6,390 nt of DNA, from contig JADFHH010000099.1 in the NCBI GenBank assembly GCA_022567275.1, forward strand, positions 1-6,390, given 5' to 3'. The first letter of the stretch is position 1, and each line of letters opens with the position of its first letter. The DNA comes from Pseudomonadota bacterium (GTDB lineage Bacteria; Pseudomonadota; Alphaproteobacteria; Rhizobiales; Methyloligellaceae). The notes beneath the pieces are model-generated. The model saw nothing but the letters and a program-made list of their open reading frames with translations, searched no databases and was not told where the DNA came from. Of this stretch, positions 1-5,016 are shown one piece after another. Position numbers and translations under genes: made by a program.

Positions 1-159
1 CAGATCACCCGCGCGCGCGGCTTCTCAGGCGTCGATGGCAGGTTCCGCCTGCTGCCCGACGGCACCTCGGAACGCGGCCTGGCCATCCTCGAGGTTCAGA
101 AGTTCAGCGCGCGCGTCATCCAGCCCGCCCCGATCGCCTTCGGCCGGGCGCAGTTCTAG
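1..159 (+). CDS. Penicillin-binding protein activator, C-terminal end (partial)
   Basis: Frame 1 is open from the window edge to the TAG at 157-159 and gives 52 residues. They contain GFSGVDGRFRLLPDG followed by SERGLAILEV and the closing QPAPIAFGRAQF. This matches the end of alphaproteobacterial LpoA-like penicillin-binding protein activators, which are periplasmic-binding-protein folds of the Leu/Ile/Val-binding type, usually lipoproteins, annotated as stimulating peptidoglycan synthases at the envelope. The assignment rests on the recognisable terminal block only, because the signal peptide and main domain lie outside the window. The stop codon is unusual: its T is flanking DNA, while A and G are the first two bases of the inverted-repeat element starting at 158. 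The gene's end was therefore probably set by that insertion. A generic branched-chain amino acid ABC-transporter binding protein is the alternative. Confidence 0.72.
   Translation, partial: QITRARGFSGVDGRFRLLPDGTSERGLAILEVQKFSARVIQPAPIAFGRAQF
147..157. repeat. Left copy of imperfect 11-bp direct repeat (candidate target-site duplication)
   Basis: GGCGCAGTTCT lies immediately outside the left end of the inverted-repeat element. It matches GGCGCAATTTC at 426-436, immediately outside the right end, in 8 of 11 positions including the first six. The exact abutment on both sides is what a decayed target-site duplication would look like. The copy is coding and gives the Ala-Gln-Phe end of the upstream protein. 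Chance similarity in GC-rich DNA cannot be excluded. Confidence 0.45.
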
Positions 160-190
160 GGTCCATACTCAATCAGGTCATGCCATTCTG
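158..190 (+). repeat. Left terminal inverted repeat
   Basis: This 33-bp arm begins AGGGTCCATACTC and pairs with 393-425, base i with base 583-i. Its first two bases complete the upstream TAG stop codon. The single non-Watson-Crick position, G182 with T401, would be a G-U pair in plus-strand RNA. Confidence 0.9.
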
Positions 191-288
191 TTCGGCGAGG
201 AGGGCCCGAATACTGGTAAACAAGCGCAAGAACAGGCTGTTCGCCTTTTCGAGCATTGTTTGCCTGTAGGCGGGCCCTCCTCGCCGAA
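191..288 (+). repeat. Internal hairpin arm 1
   Basis: 191-208 (TTCGGCGAGGAGGGCCCG) is perfectly complementary to 271-288, an 18-bp stem. Complementarity continues inward with interruptions: 211-213 pairs with 266-268, and 215-223 with 256-264 (including T217 with G262, a G-U wobble in plus-strand RNA). GAACA at 230-234 pairs with TGTTC at 238-242 at the tip. The arm is therefore a nearly continuous rod of about 98 nt. It starts directly after the left terminal repeat. Confidence 0.85.
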
Positions 289-297
289 CCCTTCGGG
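289..297 (+). other. Mini-hairpin with UUCG loop between the two arms
   Basis: The nine bases CCCTTCGGG separate arms 1 and 2. C290-C291 can pair with G296-G297 around a UUCG tetraloop closed by C-G, a known very stable RNA loop. Alternatively CCC pairs with GGG around UUC. The stem is only 2-3 bp, so this is suggestive rather than firm. Confidence 0.35.
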
Positions 298-392
298 CGC
301 CGTGGATTTGGCCCCTGAGTGCGTTAGAAAGGCTTGCAAACCGGTGAGGTTAGCTGCGCCTTCCTGCCTTCTCAGCGGCCAAATCCGCGGCG
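298..392 (+). repeat. Internal hairpin arm 2
   Basis: 298-319 pairs with 371-392 in 20 of 22 positions by Watson-Crick rules; T303 with G387 is a wobble in plus-strand RNA and C314 with C376 is a true mismatch. Further inward AAGGC (329-333) pairs with GCCTT (358-362), GC (336-337) with GC (353-354), and AACC (339-342) with GGTT (348-351), leaving a five-base loop GGTGA at 343-347. The arm ends exactly where the right terminal repeat begins. Confidence 0.82.
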
Positions 393-425
393 CAGAATGG
401 TATGACCTGATTGAGTATGGACCCT
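393..425 (-). repeat. Right terminal inverted repeat
   Basis: This is the reverse-complement partner of 158-190, ending GAGTATGGACCCT, with 32 of 33 positions complementary. It ends directly before the right copy of the candidate target-site duplication. Confidence 0.9.
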
Positions 426-436
426 GGCGCAATTTC
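426..436. repeat. Right copy of imperfect 11-bp direct repeat (candidate target-site duplication)
   Basis: GGCGCAATTTC directly follows the right terminal repeat and matches 147-157 in 8 of 11 positions. Read in the frame of the upstream gene it would encode the same Ala-Gln-Phe, as expected if it were the other copy of the insertion site. Confidence 0.45.
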
Positions 437-443
437 AGGTGAA

Positions 444-458
444 CGGCTGCTTCAGCCG
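444..458 (-). terminator. Small hairpin across the SRPBCC stop codon
   Basis: CGGCTG (444-449) pairs perfectly with CAGCCG (453-458) around a three-base loop, spanning the TGA stop of the SRPBCC gene (454-452). No U-run follows on the minus strand, so it is at best a weak terminator or an mRNA 3'-end stabiliser. Confidence 0.25.
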
Positions 459-862
459 CCGAACATTTTCTTCAGATTGTCGAACCCGGCCTGGTAGATG
501 CCTTCGATCGCCTTCATCGCATCCAGATCCGACGCTCCGGCAGGGTCGAAATCACTCGACCATTCGATGGTGCTGCTGTCGCCTTCACCTGACACCTTGA
601 TGGTCGAGGTATAATTGGCAACCGGCAGGGGTGAGTCGACAATCGAATAGGTATAGGTGCGCGCATCGTCATCGACCTTCTCAAGTTTTTCGACAATCTT
701 GCCGCCACCAGCAAGTGACAAGGTCCGCGTCTGGCCTTCCTCCGTGAGCTCGCTCTTCTCGATTGCCGGGTGCCAGTCCGGCAACGCGTTGAACCCGCCG
801 ATCATTTTCCAGACCTGATCGGCTGAAACGTTCAACTTTGTCGACATGGATACCTTGGCCAT
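452..862 (-). CDS. SRPBCC (START/Bet v1-fold) family protein, MxaD/polyketide-cyclase-like
   Basis: The 136-residue product has the usual plan of a small stand-alone SRPBCC domain. An N-terminal strand, VSMSTKLNVSADQVWKMIG, leads into the helix motif FNALPDWHPAIEKSE (about 24-38). A run of strands follows (SLAGGGKIVEKLEKV; TYTYSIVDSPLPVANYTSTI), and a long C-terminal helix, LDAMKAIEGIYQAGFDNLKKMF, closes the hydrophobic pocket. No signal peptide is visible, so it is probably cytoplasmic. The family binds hydrophobic ligands, and the ligand here cannot be predicted. The ATG at 862 has GGGAGG at 869-874, six bases upstream, which supports this start. It sits 97 bp downstream of arfB on the same strand and converges on the foldback element. 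The fold assignment is strong; the function is unknown. Confidence 0.85.
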   Translation of the reverse strand: MAKVSMSTKLNVSADQVWKMIGGFNALPDWHPAIEKSELTEEGQTRTLSLAGGGKIVEKLEKVDDDARTYTYSIVDSPLPVANYTSTIKVSGEGDSSTIEWSSDFDPAGASDLDAMKAIEGIYQAGFDNLKKMFGG

Positions 863-959
863 AACGTGCCTCCCATTTTTTTGCGGTTTACAACCTGCCG
901 GGCCACTCTACCCGATATCCGCGCAATTTCAGACAAGGATATTGAAAAATAACCTCACC

Positions 960-1385
960 CTAATCGTCAAGCGGCAGGGCTTCGCGCCGGATGAGCTTGA
1001 GGCGGGCGCGGCGCGCTTTTGCCTGCAACCGGCGCTCGATAGAGGCGCGGGTGGGCCTGGTCTCGATGCGCACCTTGGGAGGGATAGCGGCGCGGCGGAT
1101 GAGCCGGGCGAGCCGGGCGCGCGCATCGGCGCGGTTGCGCGCTTGCGTGCGGAAGCGTTCGGCGCGAATGACGATGACGCCCTGCCTGGTCGTGCGCCGC
1201 CCGGCGAGACTTTCTAGCCTGAAACGCACCGCTTGCGGCAGGCTCGGCGAGCGCCGCGCGTCAAACCGCAACTCGACCGCGCTCGCCACCTTGTTGACAT
1301 TTTGTCCGCCGGGGCCCGAGGCGCGCACGAAATGTTCTGCCAACTCTGAATCCGGGATCTGAATGCGGCGGGTAATGCGGAGCAT
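960..1385 (-). CDS. arfB: Alternative ribosome-rescue peptidyl-tRNA hydrolase ArfB (YaeJ)
   Basis: The product has 141 residues, against 140 for E. coli ArfB. The release-factor-like catalytic motif reads RASGPGGQNVNK, with GGQ at residues 26-28. This motif enters the peptidyl-transferase centre and hydrolyses peptidyl-tRNA on ribosomes stalled at mRNA ends. The C-terminus is the expected basic tail (RPTRASIERRLQAKARRAR and on), which in ArfB occupies the empty mRNA entry channel. The short length and basic tail separate it from full release factors. The ATG at 1385 begins with the family's usual MLRIT/I-type start, but has no clear Shine-Dalgarno sequence; TATAAC at 1394-1399 on the minus strand could be a -10 element close upstream. 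It is divergent from the DUF1223 gene. Confidence 0.95.
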   Translation of the reverse strand: MLRITRRIQIPDSELAEHFVRASGPGGQNVNKVASAVELRFDARRSPSLPQAVRFRLESLAGRRTTRQGVIVIRAERFRTQARNRADARARLARLIRRAAIPPKVRIETRPTRASIERRLQAKARRARLKLIRREALPLDD

Positions 1386-1513
1386 GGAATCACGTTATAT
1401 GTAAGGGCTGCATCTGTTCTAATCACCCAGTCGTTACTGGCAATTGAGCGGGTGACTGAAGGATACTCATACCACGCGACACAGGCGGGTGATTGCCCGC
1501 GACAGGATGATGG
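1386..1513. promoter_or_regulatory. Divergent intergenic region with repeated GGGTGA motif
   Basis: This 128-bp gap must hold the promoters of arfB and the DUF1223 gene. It contains an imperfect direct repeat, GCGGGTGACTG (1448-1458) and GCGGGTGATTG (1485-1495), 37 bp apart, and the inverted core TCACCC at 1423-1428. A hairpin CCAGT/ACTGG lies at 1427-1440. A second, GCGGG/CCCGC at 1485-1500, lies just before the AGGA ribosome site (1504-1507) of the plus-strand gene. These could be operator sites or a structured leader, but no regulator is recognised. I see no strong sigma-70 promoter for the plus strand. Confidence 0.35.
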
Positions 1514-2272
1514 ATGACTCACTTGCTTAAGAATACGGCGCTTGGCCTGCTGATGGCCACGGTGCTGACTTGTCTGACCGCCACCGGGTTGTCCGCCGGC
1601 CCCGAACAACGTCCCAGGACGGTGATCGAACTTTTCACCAGCCAGGGCTGTTCCTCCTGTCCGCCCGCCGACAAGCTTCTCGGGCAATTGGCCAACCGTG
1701 ACGATGTCATCGCGCTGACCTTCCCGGTCGACTATTGGGATTATCTGGGCTGGAAGGATACCCTGGCCAGCCCGGCTTATTCGGCGCGTCAGCGCGCCTA
1801 TGCCAGGGCGCGCGGCGACGGTCAGGTTTATACGCCGCAGGTCGTTATCGATGGCGCGTATCACGCCGTTGGCAGCCGCGCCTGGGAAATCGAGCGGACC
1901 ATCGCCAAGTCAAGGAAAAATCTGAAAAACGCCCGTATTCCGCTTGCCGCGCGAACCGAGGGCAATACGCTGATCATTACCGCGGGCGCCGCACCTGCGG
2001 GCGCCCGCGTCAAACCGGCGACCATCTGGCTGGCGCTGGTGAAAAAATCGAAAACGGTAAAAATCTCGCGCGGTGAAAATGGCGGCCGGACCATCACCTA
2101 TTATCAGGTGGTGCGCGACCTGACGCCGGTCGGGCAGTGGACGGGTGAGAAAGTGACAATCAAACTCCCAAAACTTCATTTGCAGAACAAGCAAACCGAT
2201 GGCTGTACGATCTTCCTGCAACAGGACATGGCCGGGCCGATCCTGGCCGCCGTCGAGATACAAAACTGGTAG
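1514..2272 (+). CDS. Secreted DUF1223 family protein, thioredoxin-like fold
   Basis: The 252-residue product starts with a Sec-type signal: positive H3/K6, a hydrophobic stretch from about 8 to 27, and a likely cleavage after LSA28. Cys20 is not in a proper lipobox. The mature part is a DUF1223 domain (about 35-235), opening with VIELFTSQGCSSCPPADKLL. The CxxC pair C46/C49 sits where a thioredoxin active site would be. Then come FPVDYWDYLGWKDTLASP and YTPQVVIDGAYHAVGSR, the latter with the cis-Pro-like TPQ segment. The family is widespread in Proteobacteria, and its biochemical role is not established; a periplasmic thiol-redox role is inferred from the fold and CxxC. ATG 1514 has AGGA seven bases before it, and the two earlier ATGs (1507, 1510) are out of frame. 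The gene stands alone and converges with htpG. Confidence 0.92.
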   Translation: MTHLLKNTALGLLMATVLTCLTATGLSAGPEQRPRTVIELFTSQGCSSCPPADKLLGQLANRDDVIALTFPVDYWDYLGWKDTLASPAYSARQRAYARARGDGQVYTPQVVIDGAYHAVGSRAWEIERTIAKSRKNLKNARIPLAARTEGNTLIITAGAAPAGARVKPATIWLALVKKSKTVKISRGENGGRTITYYQVVRDLTPVGQWTGEKVTIKLPKLHLQNKQTDGCTIFLQQDMAGPILAAVEIQNW

Positions 2273-2275
2273 GCG

Positions 2276-2288
2276 GGTAGGCTCTACC
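2276..2288. terminator. Short hairpin between convergent DUF1223 and htpG genes
   Basis: GGTAG (2276-2280) pairs with CTACC (2284-2288) over a three-base loop inside the 23-bp gap between the two stop codons. It could act on both strands, but the stem is short and neither side has a clear U-run, so support is weak. Confidence 0.3.
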
Positions 2289-2295
2289 AGCAAAT

Positions 2296-4236
2296 CTATT
2301 TCAATCCGCCAAGCACGAATTTGTTCATACGCTGCGCGAATTTGGCCGGGTTACGCGGCGGTGCGCCTTCGAGAATACGCGCCTGATCGAGAAGAAGCCA
2401 TGCGAGATCGTCGAAGTCGGCTGACGCTTTGCCCTTGCCGGCCTCGGCCAGGGCTTGCACCAGCGGGTGGGAGGGATTGATTTCAAGCACCGGGCGAACG
2501 CCGCCCTTGCCCGATTGCTGTTCGAGTATTTTGCCCAGGCCCCGGTCCGGTCCGCCGGCCGGCGCAACCAGACAGGCCGGGCTGCCGACCAGGCGCACGG
2601 ACAGGCGCACATCGCTCAGCTCATCGGCGAACAGGGTTTTGAGCTTGCCGGCAAGAGCGGCGATCTCCAGCGCGATCTTTTCATCGGCGCCTTTTTCACC
2701 TTCCTTTGTCTCCAGCAGCGGGATTGCCGAAAGATCGGTCTCGCCCTGGGTGATGGACTGAAACGGCTTGCCGTCGAAGCCGAGCGCCGTGGTCACCCAG
2801 AAATTGTCGACCGCATCGGACAGCAGCAGCACTTCCACCCCGCGCGCGGCGAATCCTTCAAGCTGCGGGCTGCCGCGCAATTGCTCCAGCGACTCCCCCG
2901 CGAGATAGTAAATCGCCGTTTGGCCGGGCTTGAGACCGGCCACATAATCGCTCAGCGCGCGCCACGCATCGCCGTTCGATGTGCGGAAGCGCGCGATTTC
3001 GAACAGCGCGTCGCGGCGCTCCATATCCTCATACAGCCCTTCTTTCAGAACCGCGCCGAAATTGCTCCACAAATCCTCGAACTTGTCCTTGTCCTTTTCC
3101 GCCAGGGTTTTGAGTTCCGACAGCACGCGGTTGGTGACCGCCTTGCGTATCGCCGCGGCAACCGGATTGTTCTGCAACATCTCGCGCGAGATGTTTAACG
3201 GGATGTCTTCTGAATCGATAACGCCGCGCATAAAGCGCAGATAAGCGGGCAGAATATCGGCATCGCCGGTGATGAAGACGCGGCGCACATAGAGCCGCAC
3301 CCGGCCCTTCCCTGAAGGGTCATGGAGGTCGAATGGCGCCACGGCGGGGACGAACAGCAGCACATGATATTCGTGCCGGCCTTCCGCCTTGTAGTGGATG
3401 GTCAGCGCCGGCGCATCGAACAGCCCGCCCGCATGGCGGTAGAATTCCTTGTACTGGTCTTCGGTAATGTCCTTTCTCGCCCGGGTCCACAGGGCGCTCG
3501 CGCTATTGAGCTGGCGGCGCTCTTCCTTGCCGTCTTTCAGGGAGAGGAAATCGATCCGGAAGGCGATGTGATCGGAATATCTGCGCACAATCCGCGCCAG
3601 CTCTTGCTCGTCCAGATAGTCGCGCGCATCGCTCTTGAGATGCAGCGTCACGACCGTCCCGCGCGGCACTGTATCGGCTTGCGCCCTGGAGGCCTTGTCC
3701 AGCTCAAACCCGGTTGCGCCGTCCGAGCGCCACATATGAACCGATTTGGAACCGGCCTTGCGGCTCAACACCTCGACACGGTCAGCCACCATAAAGCATG
3801 AATAAAAGCCGACGCCGAACTGACCGATGGCGGAGAGCGAGTCGCCGCCGCTCTTCTTTTCCGCCGCATCGAGAAACGCTTTTGTGCCGGAGCGCGCGAT
3901 GGTTCCCAGATTATCAATCAACTCGGCCCGGCTCATGCCGATGCCATTGTCGGCGATGGACAGCGTCTTGGCCTCGGCATCAACGCTCAGGGTAATGGAG
4001 TACTCGGCATCGCCGGTGAGAAGTTCAGGCGAAGTGATGGCCTGATAGCGCAGCCTGTCGCACGCATCGGCGCCATTGGAAATCAGCTCGCGCAAAAAAA
4101 TCTCCCGCTCCGAATAAACCGAGTGGACCATGATCTGAAGCAGCCGCGCCACTTCGGCCTGAAAGCCAAAGCGTGTGTCCCCGGCTCTGGCGCGCGATGC
4201 CTTGCCCGGCTTGTCCGCGGTTTTGTTCTTGGTCAT
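2296..4236 (-). CDS. htpG: Molecular chaperone HtpG (bacterial Hsp90)
   Basis: The full-length product has 646 residues. HtpG is a cytoplasmic homodimeric ATP-dependent chaperone that works with DnaK on late folding of client proteins. The N-terminal GHKL ATPase domain shows FLRELISNGADA (47-58, with catalytic Glu50 and Asn54), DNGIGM (96-101), NLGTIARSGT (109-118) and GQFGVGFYS (138-146). The middle domain carries SEDIPLNISREMLQNN, whose Arg is the conserved gamma-phosphate-contacting residue. The C-terminal dimerisation domain ends in MNKFVLGGLK. The nucleotide motif reads SNGADA where SNASDA or SNAADA is more usual, a mild variation. A basic N-terminal extension of about 20 residues precedes the domain. 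ATG 4236 has GGGGGAG at 4243-4249, six bases upstream. No RpoH promoter could be picked out with confidence. The gene is intact and convergent with the DUF1223 gene. Confidence 0.98.
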   Translation of the reverse strand: MTKNKTADKPGKASRARAGDTRFGFQAEVARLLQIMVHSVYSEREIFLRELISNGADACDRLRYQAITSPELLTGDAEYSITLSVDAEAKTLSIADNGIGMSRAELIDNLGTIARSGTKAFLDAAEKKSGGDSLSAIGQFGVGFYSCFMVADRVEVLSRKAGSKSVHMWRSDGATGFELDKASRAQADTVPRGTVVTLHLKSDARDYLDEQELARIVRRYSDHIAFRIDFLSLKDGKEERRQLNSASALWTRARKDITEDQYKEFYRHAGGLFDAPALTIHYKAEGRHEYHVLLFVPAVAPFDLHDPSGKGRVRLYVRRVFITGDADILPAYLRFMRGVIDSEDIPLNISREMLQNNPVAAAIRKAVTNRVLSELKTLAEKDKDKFEDLWSNFGAVLKEGLYEDMERRDALFEIARFRTSNGDAWRALSDYVAGLKPGQTAIYYLAGESLEQLRGSPQLEGFAARGVEVLLLSDAVDNFWVTTALGFDGKPFQSITQGETDLSAIPLLETKEGEKGADEKIALEIAALAGKLKTLFADELSDVRLSVRLVGSPACLVAPAGGPDRGLGKILEQQSGKGGVRPVLEINPSHPLVQALAEAGKGKASADFDDLAWLLLDQARILEGAPPRNPAKFAQRMNKFVLGGLK

Positions 4237-4298
4237 CTCTCACTCCCCCTTTTCGCCGGCCGCGAATCAGCGCGTTGGCCTAACGGTTATCTGAAAGC

Positions 4299-4325
4299 AA
4301 AAAAAGCGGGCGGACAATGCCTGCC
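4299..4325 (-). terminator. Rho-independent terminator after tRNA-Arg
   Basis: On the minus strand GGC-A-GG (4325-4320) pairs with CC-GCC (4313-4309), with one bulged A and a six-base loop. It is followed by CGC and a run of seven T (4305-4299). The hairpin lies about 30 bases after the tRNA 3' end and before the htpG leader, so it should end tRNA transcription and leave htpG to its own promoter in 4237-4298. Confidence 0.6.
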
Positions 4326-4356
4326 ATATGAAACTTGTTTAATTGTTTGAATTTGT

Positions 4357-4433
4357 TGGCGACCCCGGCAGGATTCGAACCTGCGACCCCCAGATTAGGA
4401 ATCTGATGCTCTATCCGACTGAGCTACGGGGCC
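4357..4433 (-). tRNA. tRNA-Arg (anticodon CCU)
   Basis: The gene is 77 nt including an encoded CCA (4359-4357). The acceptor GGCCCCG pairs with CGGGGTC, with one G-U at 2-71. The D arm is GCTC/GAGC with loop AGTCGGATA. The anticodon stem is TCAGA/TCTGG with loop TTCCTAA, placing CCT at 34-36, so it reads the AGG arginine codon. The T arm is GCAGG-TTCGAAT-CCTGC. All arms are intact and there is no intron. A sigma-70-like promoter lies just upstream and a terminator downstream, so it is an independent unit between the cytochrome c gene and htpG. Confidence 0.97.
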
Positions 4434-4441
4434 TTGGCTCC

Positions 4442-4470
4442 CTGATAGCGCGCGGAAGATTATGGCTCAA
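4442..4470 (-). promoter_or_regulatory. Sigma-70-type promoter of tRNA-Arg
   Basis: On the minus strand TTGAGC (4470-4465) is separated by exactly 17 bp from TATCAG (4447-4442). Each hexamer matches 4 of 6 consensus bases. The -10 ends eight bases before the tRNA 5' end, which places the start of transcription at or just before the mature end. Confidence 0.55.
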
Positions 4471-4489
4471 CCCCGCCGCTGCCGCCCAT

Positions 4490-4503
4490 GCTGGAAAACC
4501 AGC
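4490..4503 (-). terminator. Hairpin downstream of cytochrome c gene
   Basis: GCTGG (4490-4494) and CCAGC (4499-4503) form a perfect five-pair stem with a four-base loop, eight bases after the cytochrome stop codon. There is no U-run after it on the minus strand, so it may be a 3'-end stabiliser or a weak terminator. Confidence 0.3.
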
Positions 4504-4511
4504 GGCAAAGC

Positions 4512-4943
4512 CTATTCGGCAGGCTTCTTGGTGACCTTTTCCAGATAGCCGATGAGATTGAAGCGGTCCGCCTCTTTCTTCAGGCCGGGAAACATCATCT
4601 TGCCCTTCGGAACCATTTTCTTCGGCCTGGTCAGATATTCATCGAGCGTTTCGGCGTCCCAGACGAGGCCTTCCTCGCCCTTGGCTTTCATGGCGGAGGA
4701 ATATCTGAAACCATCGACAGTGCCTGCCTTGCGCCCGAACAGGCCGACAAGATGCGGCCCGATCTTTTTCTTTTCCTTGTCCGCATTGTGGCATTGCCTG
4801 CATTTTCTTTTGAAAACCTTCTCGCCTTTTTTCAGGTCGGCTTCGGTAACTTGCGCCTTCTCCTTGTCGGCTTCAGCAGCCTGCGCCGCGAGCGGGACTG
4901 CGGCCAACATCAGCGCGATAACCGCGACGATCATTTTTCCCAT
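4512..4943 (-). CDS. Secreted class I cytochrome c (c2-like)
   Basis: The 143-residue precursor has a signal peptide (MGKMIVAVIALMLAAVPLA, cut near AQA22 or A23). The covalent heme site CRQCH is at 48-52, preceded by the typical GEKVFKRKC. GPHLVGLFGRKAGTVDGFRYS (62-82) is the classic c2/mitochondrial-type block. WDAETLDEYLTRPKKMVPKG and KMMFPGLKK follow, with Met116 the probable distal heme ligand. The C-terminal helix is DRFNLIGYLEKVTKK. It is a soluble periplasmic electron carrier. The mature protein is very lysine-rich, which is consistent with docking to acidic partners. The reading frame is open further upstream to 5171, but that would run into the neighbouring gene. The start at 4943 is fixed by AAGAGG (4955-4950) and the signal peptide. 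It lies 73 bp after the MocA-like gene on the same strand. Confidence 0.93.
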   Translation of the reverse strand: MGKMIVAVIALMLAAVPLAAQAAEADKEKAQVTEADLKKGEKVFKRKCRQCHNADKEKKKIGPHLVGLFGRKAGTVDGFRYSSAMKAKGEEGLVWDAETLDEYLTRPKKMVPKGKMMFPGLKKEADRFNLIGYLEKVTKKPAE

Positions 4944-4949
4944 TTGATA

Positions 4950-4955
4950 CCTCTT
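4950..4955 (-). promoter_or_regulatory. Ribosome binding site that sets the cytochrome c start
   Basis: On the minus strand AAGAGG lies six bases before the ATG at 4943. It decides between this start, which is followed by a clean signal peptide, and upstream in-frame ATGs that would give a leader without secretion features. Confidence 0.7.
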
Positions 4956-5016
4956 TTCGGATTTACCGGTCAGGGCGGCATCGGCCATCCCGCCTTCAGA
5001 TGGTGATAATTGCGTA

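Larger units (their letters stand above)
158..425. mobile_element. 268-bp non-coding foldback element with 33-bp terminal inverted repeats
   Basis: Positions 158-190 and 393-425 are reverse complements in 32 of 33 positions; the one difference is G182 opposite T401. Inside this base stem lie two further long hairpins (191-288 and 298-392), separated by a mini-hairpin with a UUCG loop (289-297), so the whole unit can fold as a multi-branch junction. No convincing gene lies inside, and the open frames seen on both strands are mirror effects of the palindrome. An imperfect 11-bp direct repeat abuts both ends. The element fills the gap between two convergent genes. It resembles non-autonomous MITE-like or foldback repeats of bacterial intergenic regions, but I do not recognise a named family. 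Alternatively it is a structured RNA or an oversized bidirectional terminator. The structure is certain from the sequence; mobility is inferred. Confidence 0.65.

Noticed and set aside
35..442. Open frame of 135 codons on the plus strand over the foldback element, and a mirror frame on the minus strand (178-432)
   Set aside because: Both read through the palindrome, and their similar peptides (GEEGP...GPSSPN) arise because each strand repeats the other. The plus-strand start lies out of frame inside the upstream gene, and neither frame resembles a known protein.
1214..1864. Long minus-strand frame of 216 codons across arfB, the divergent promoter region and the DUF1223 gene
   Set aside because: It crosses two well-supported genes in other frames, and its translation shows no family features.
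2455..3801. Several long plus-strand frames inside htpG (up to 247 codons)
   Set aside because: They are antisense shadows of a complete Hsp90 gene with all conserved motifs, and have no ribosome sites or recognisable domains.
4237..4298. Possible heat-shock (RpoH) promoter before htpG
   Set aside because: No convincing CTTG-type -35 with a correctly spaced -10 could be found. The candidate TTGTCC to GATAAC pair has a 20-bp spacer, and its -35 lies inside the tRNA terminator.
4343..4534. Plus-strand frame beginning MFEFVGDPGRIRTCDPQIRN
   Set aside because: This is the antisense translation of the tRNA-Arg gene, a well-known spurious peptide (GRIRTCDPQIRNLMLYPTEL) in databases.
4974..4994. 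GGCGG/CCGCC inverted repeat between the MocA-like and cytochrome c genes
   Set aside because: The stem is only five pairs with an 11-base loop and no U-run follows, so it is not supported as a terminator.
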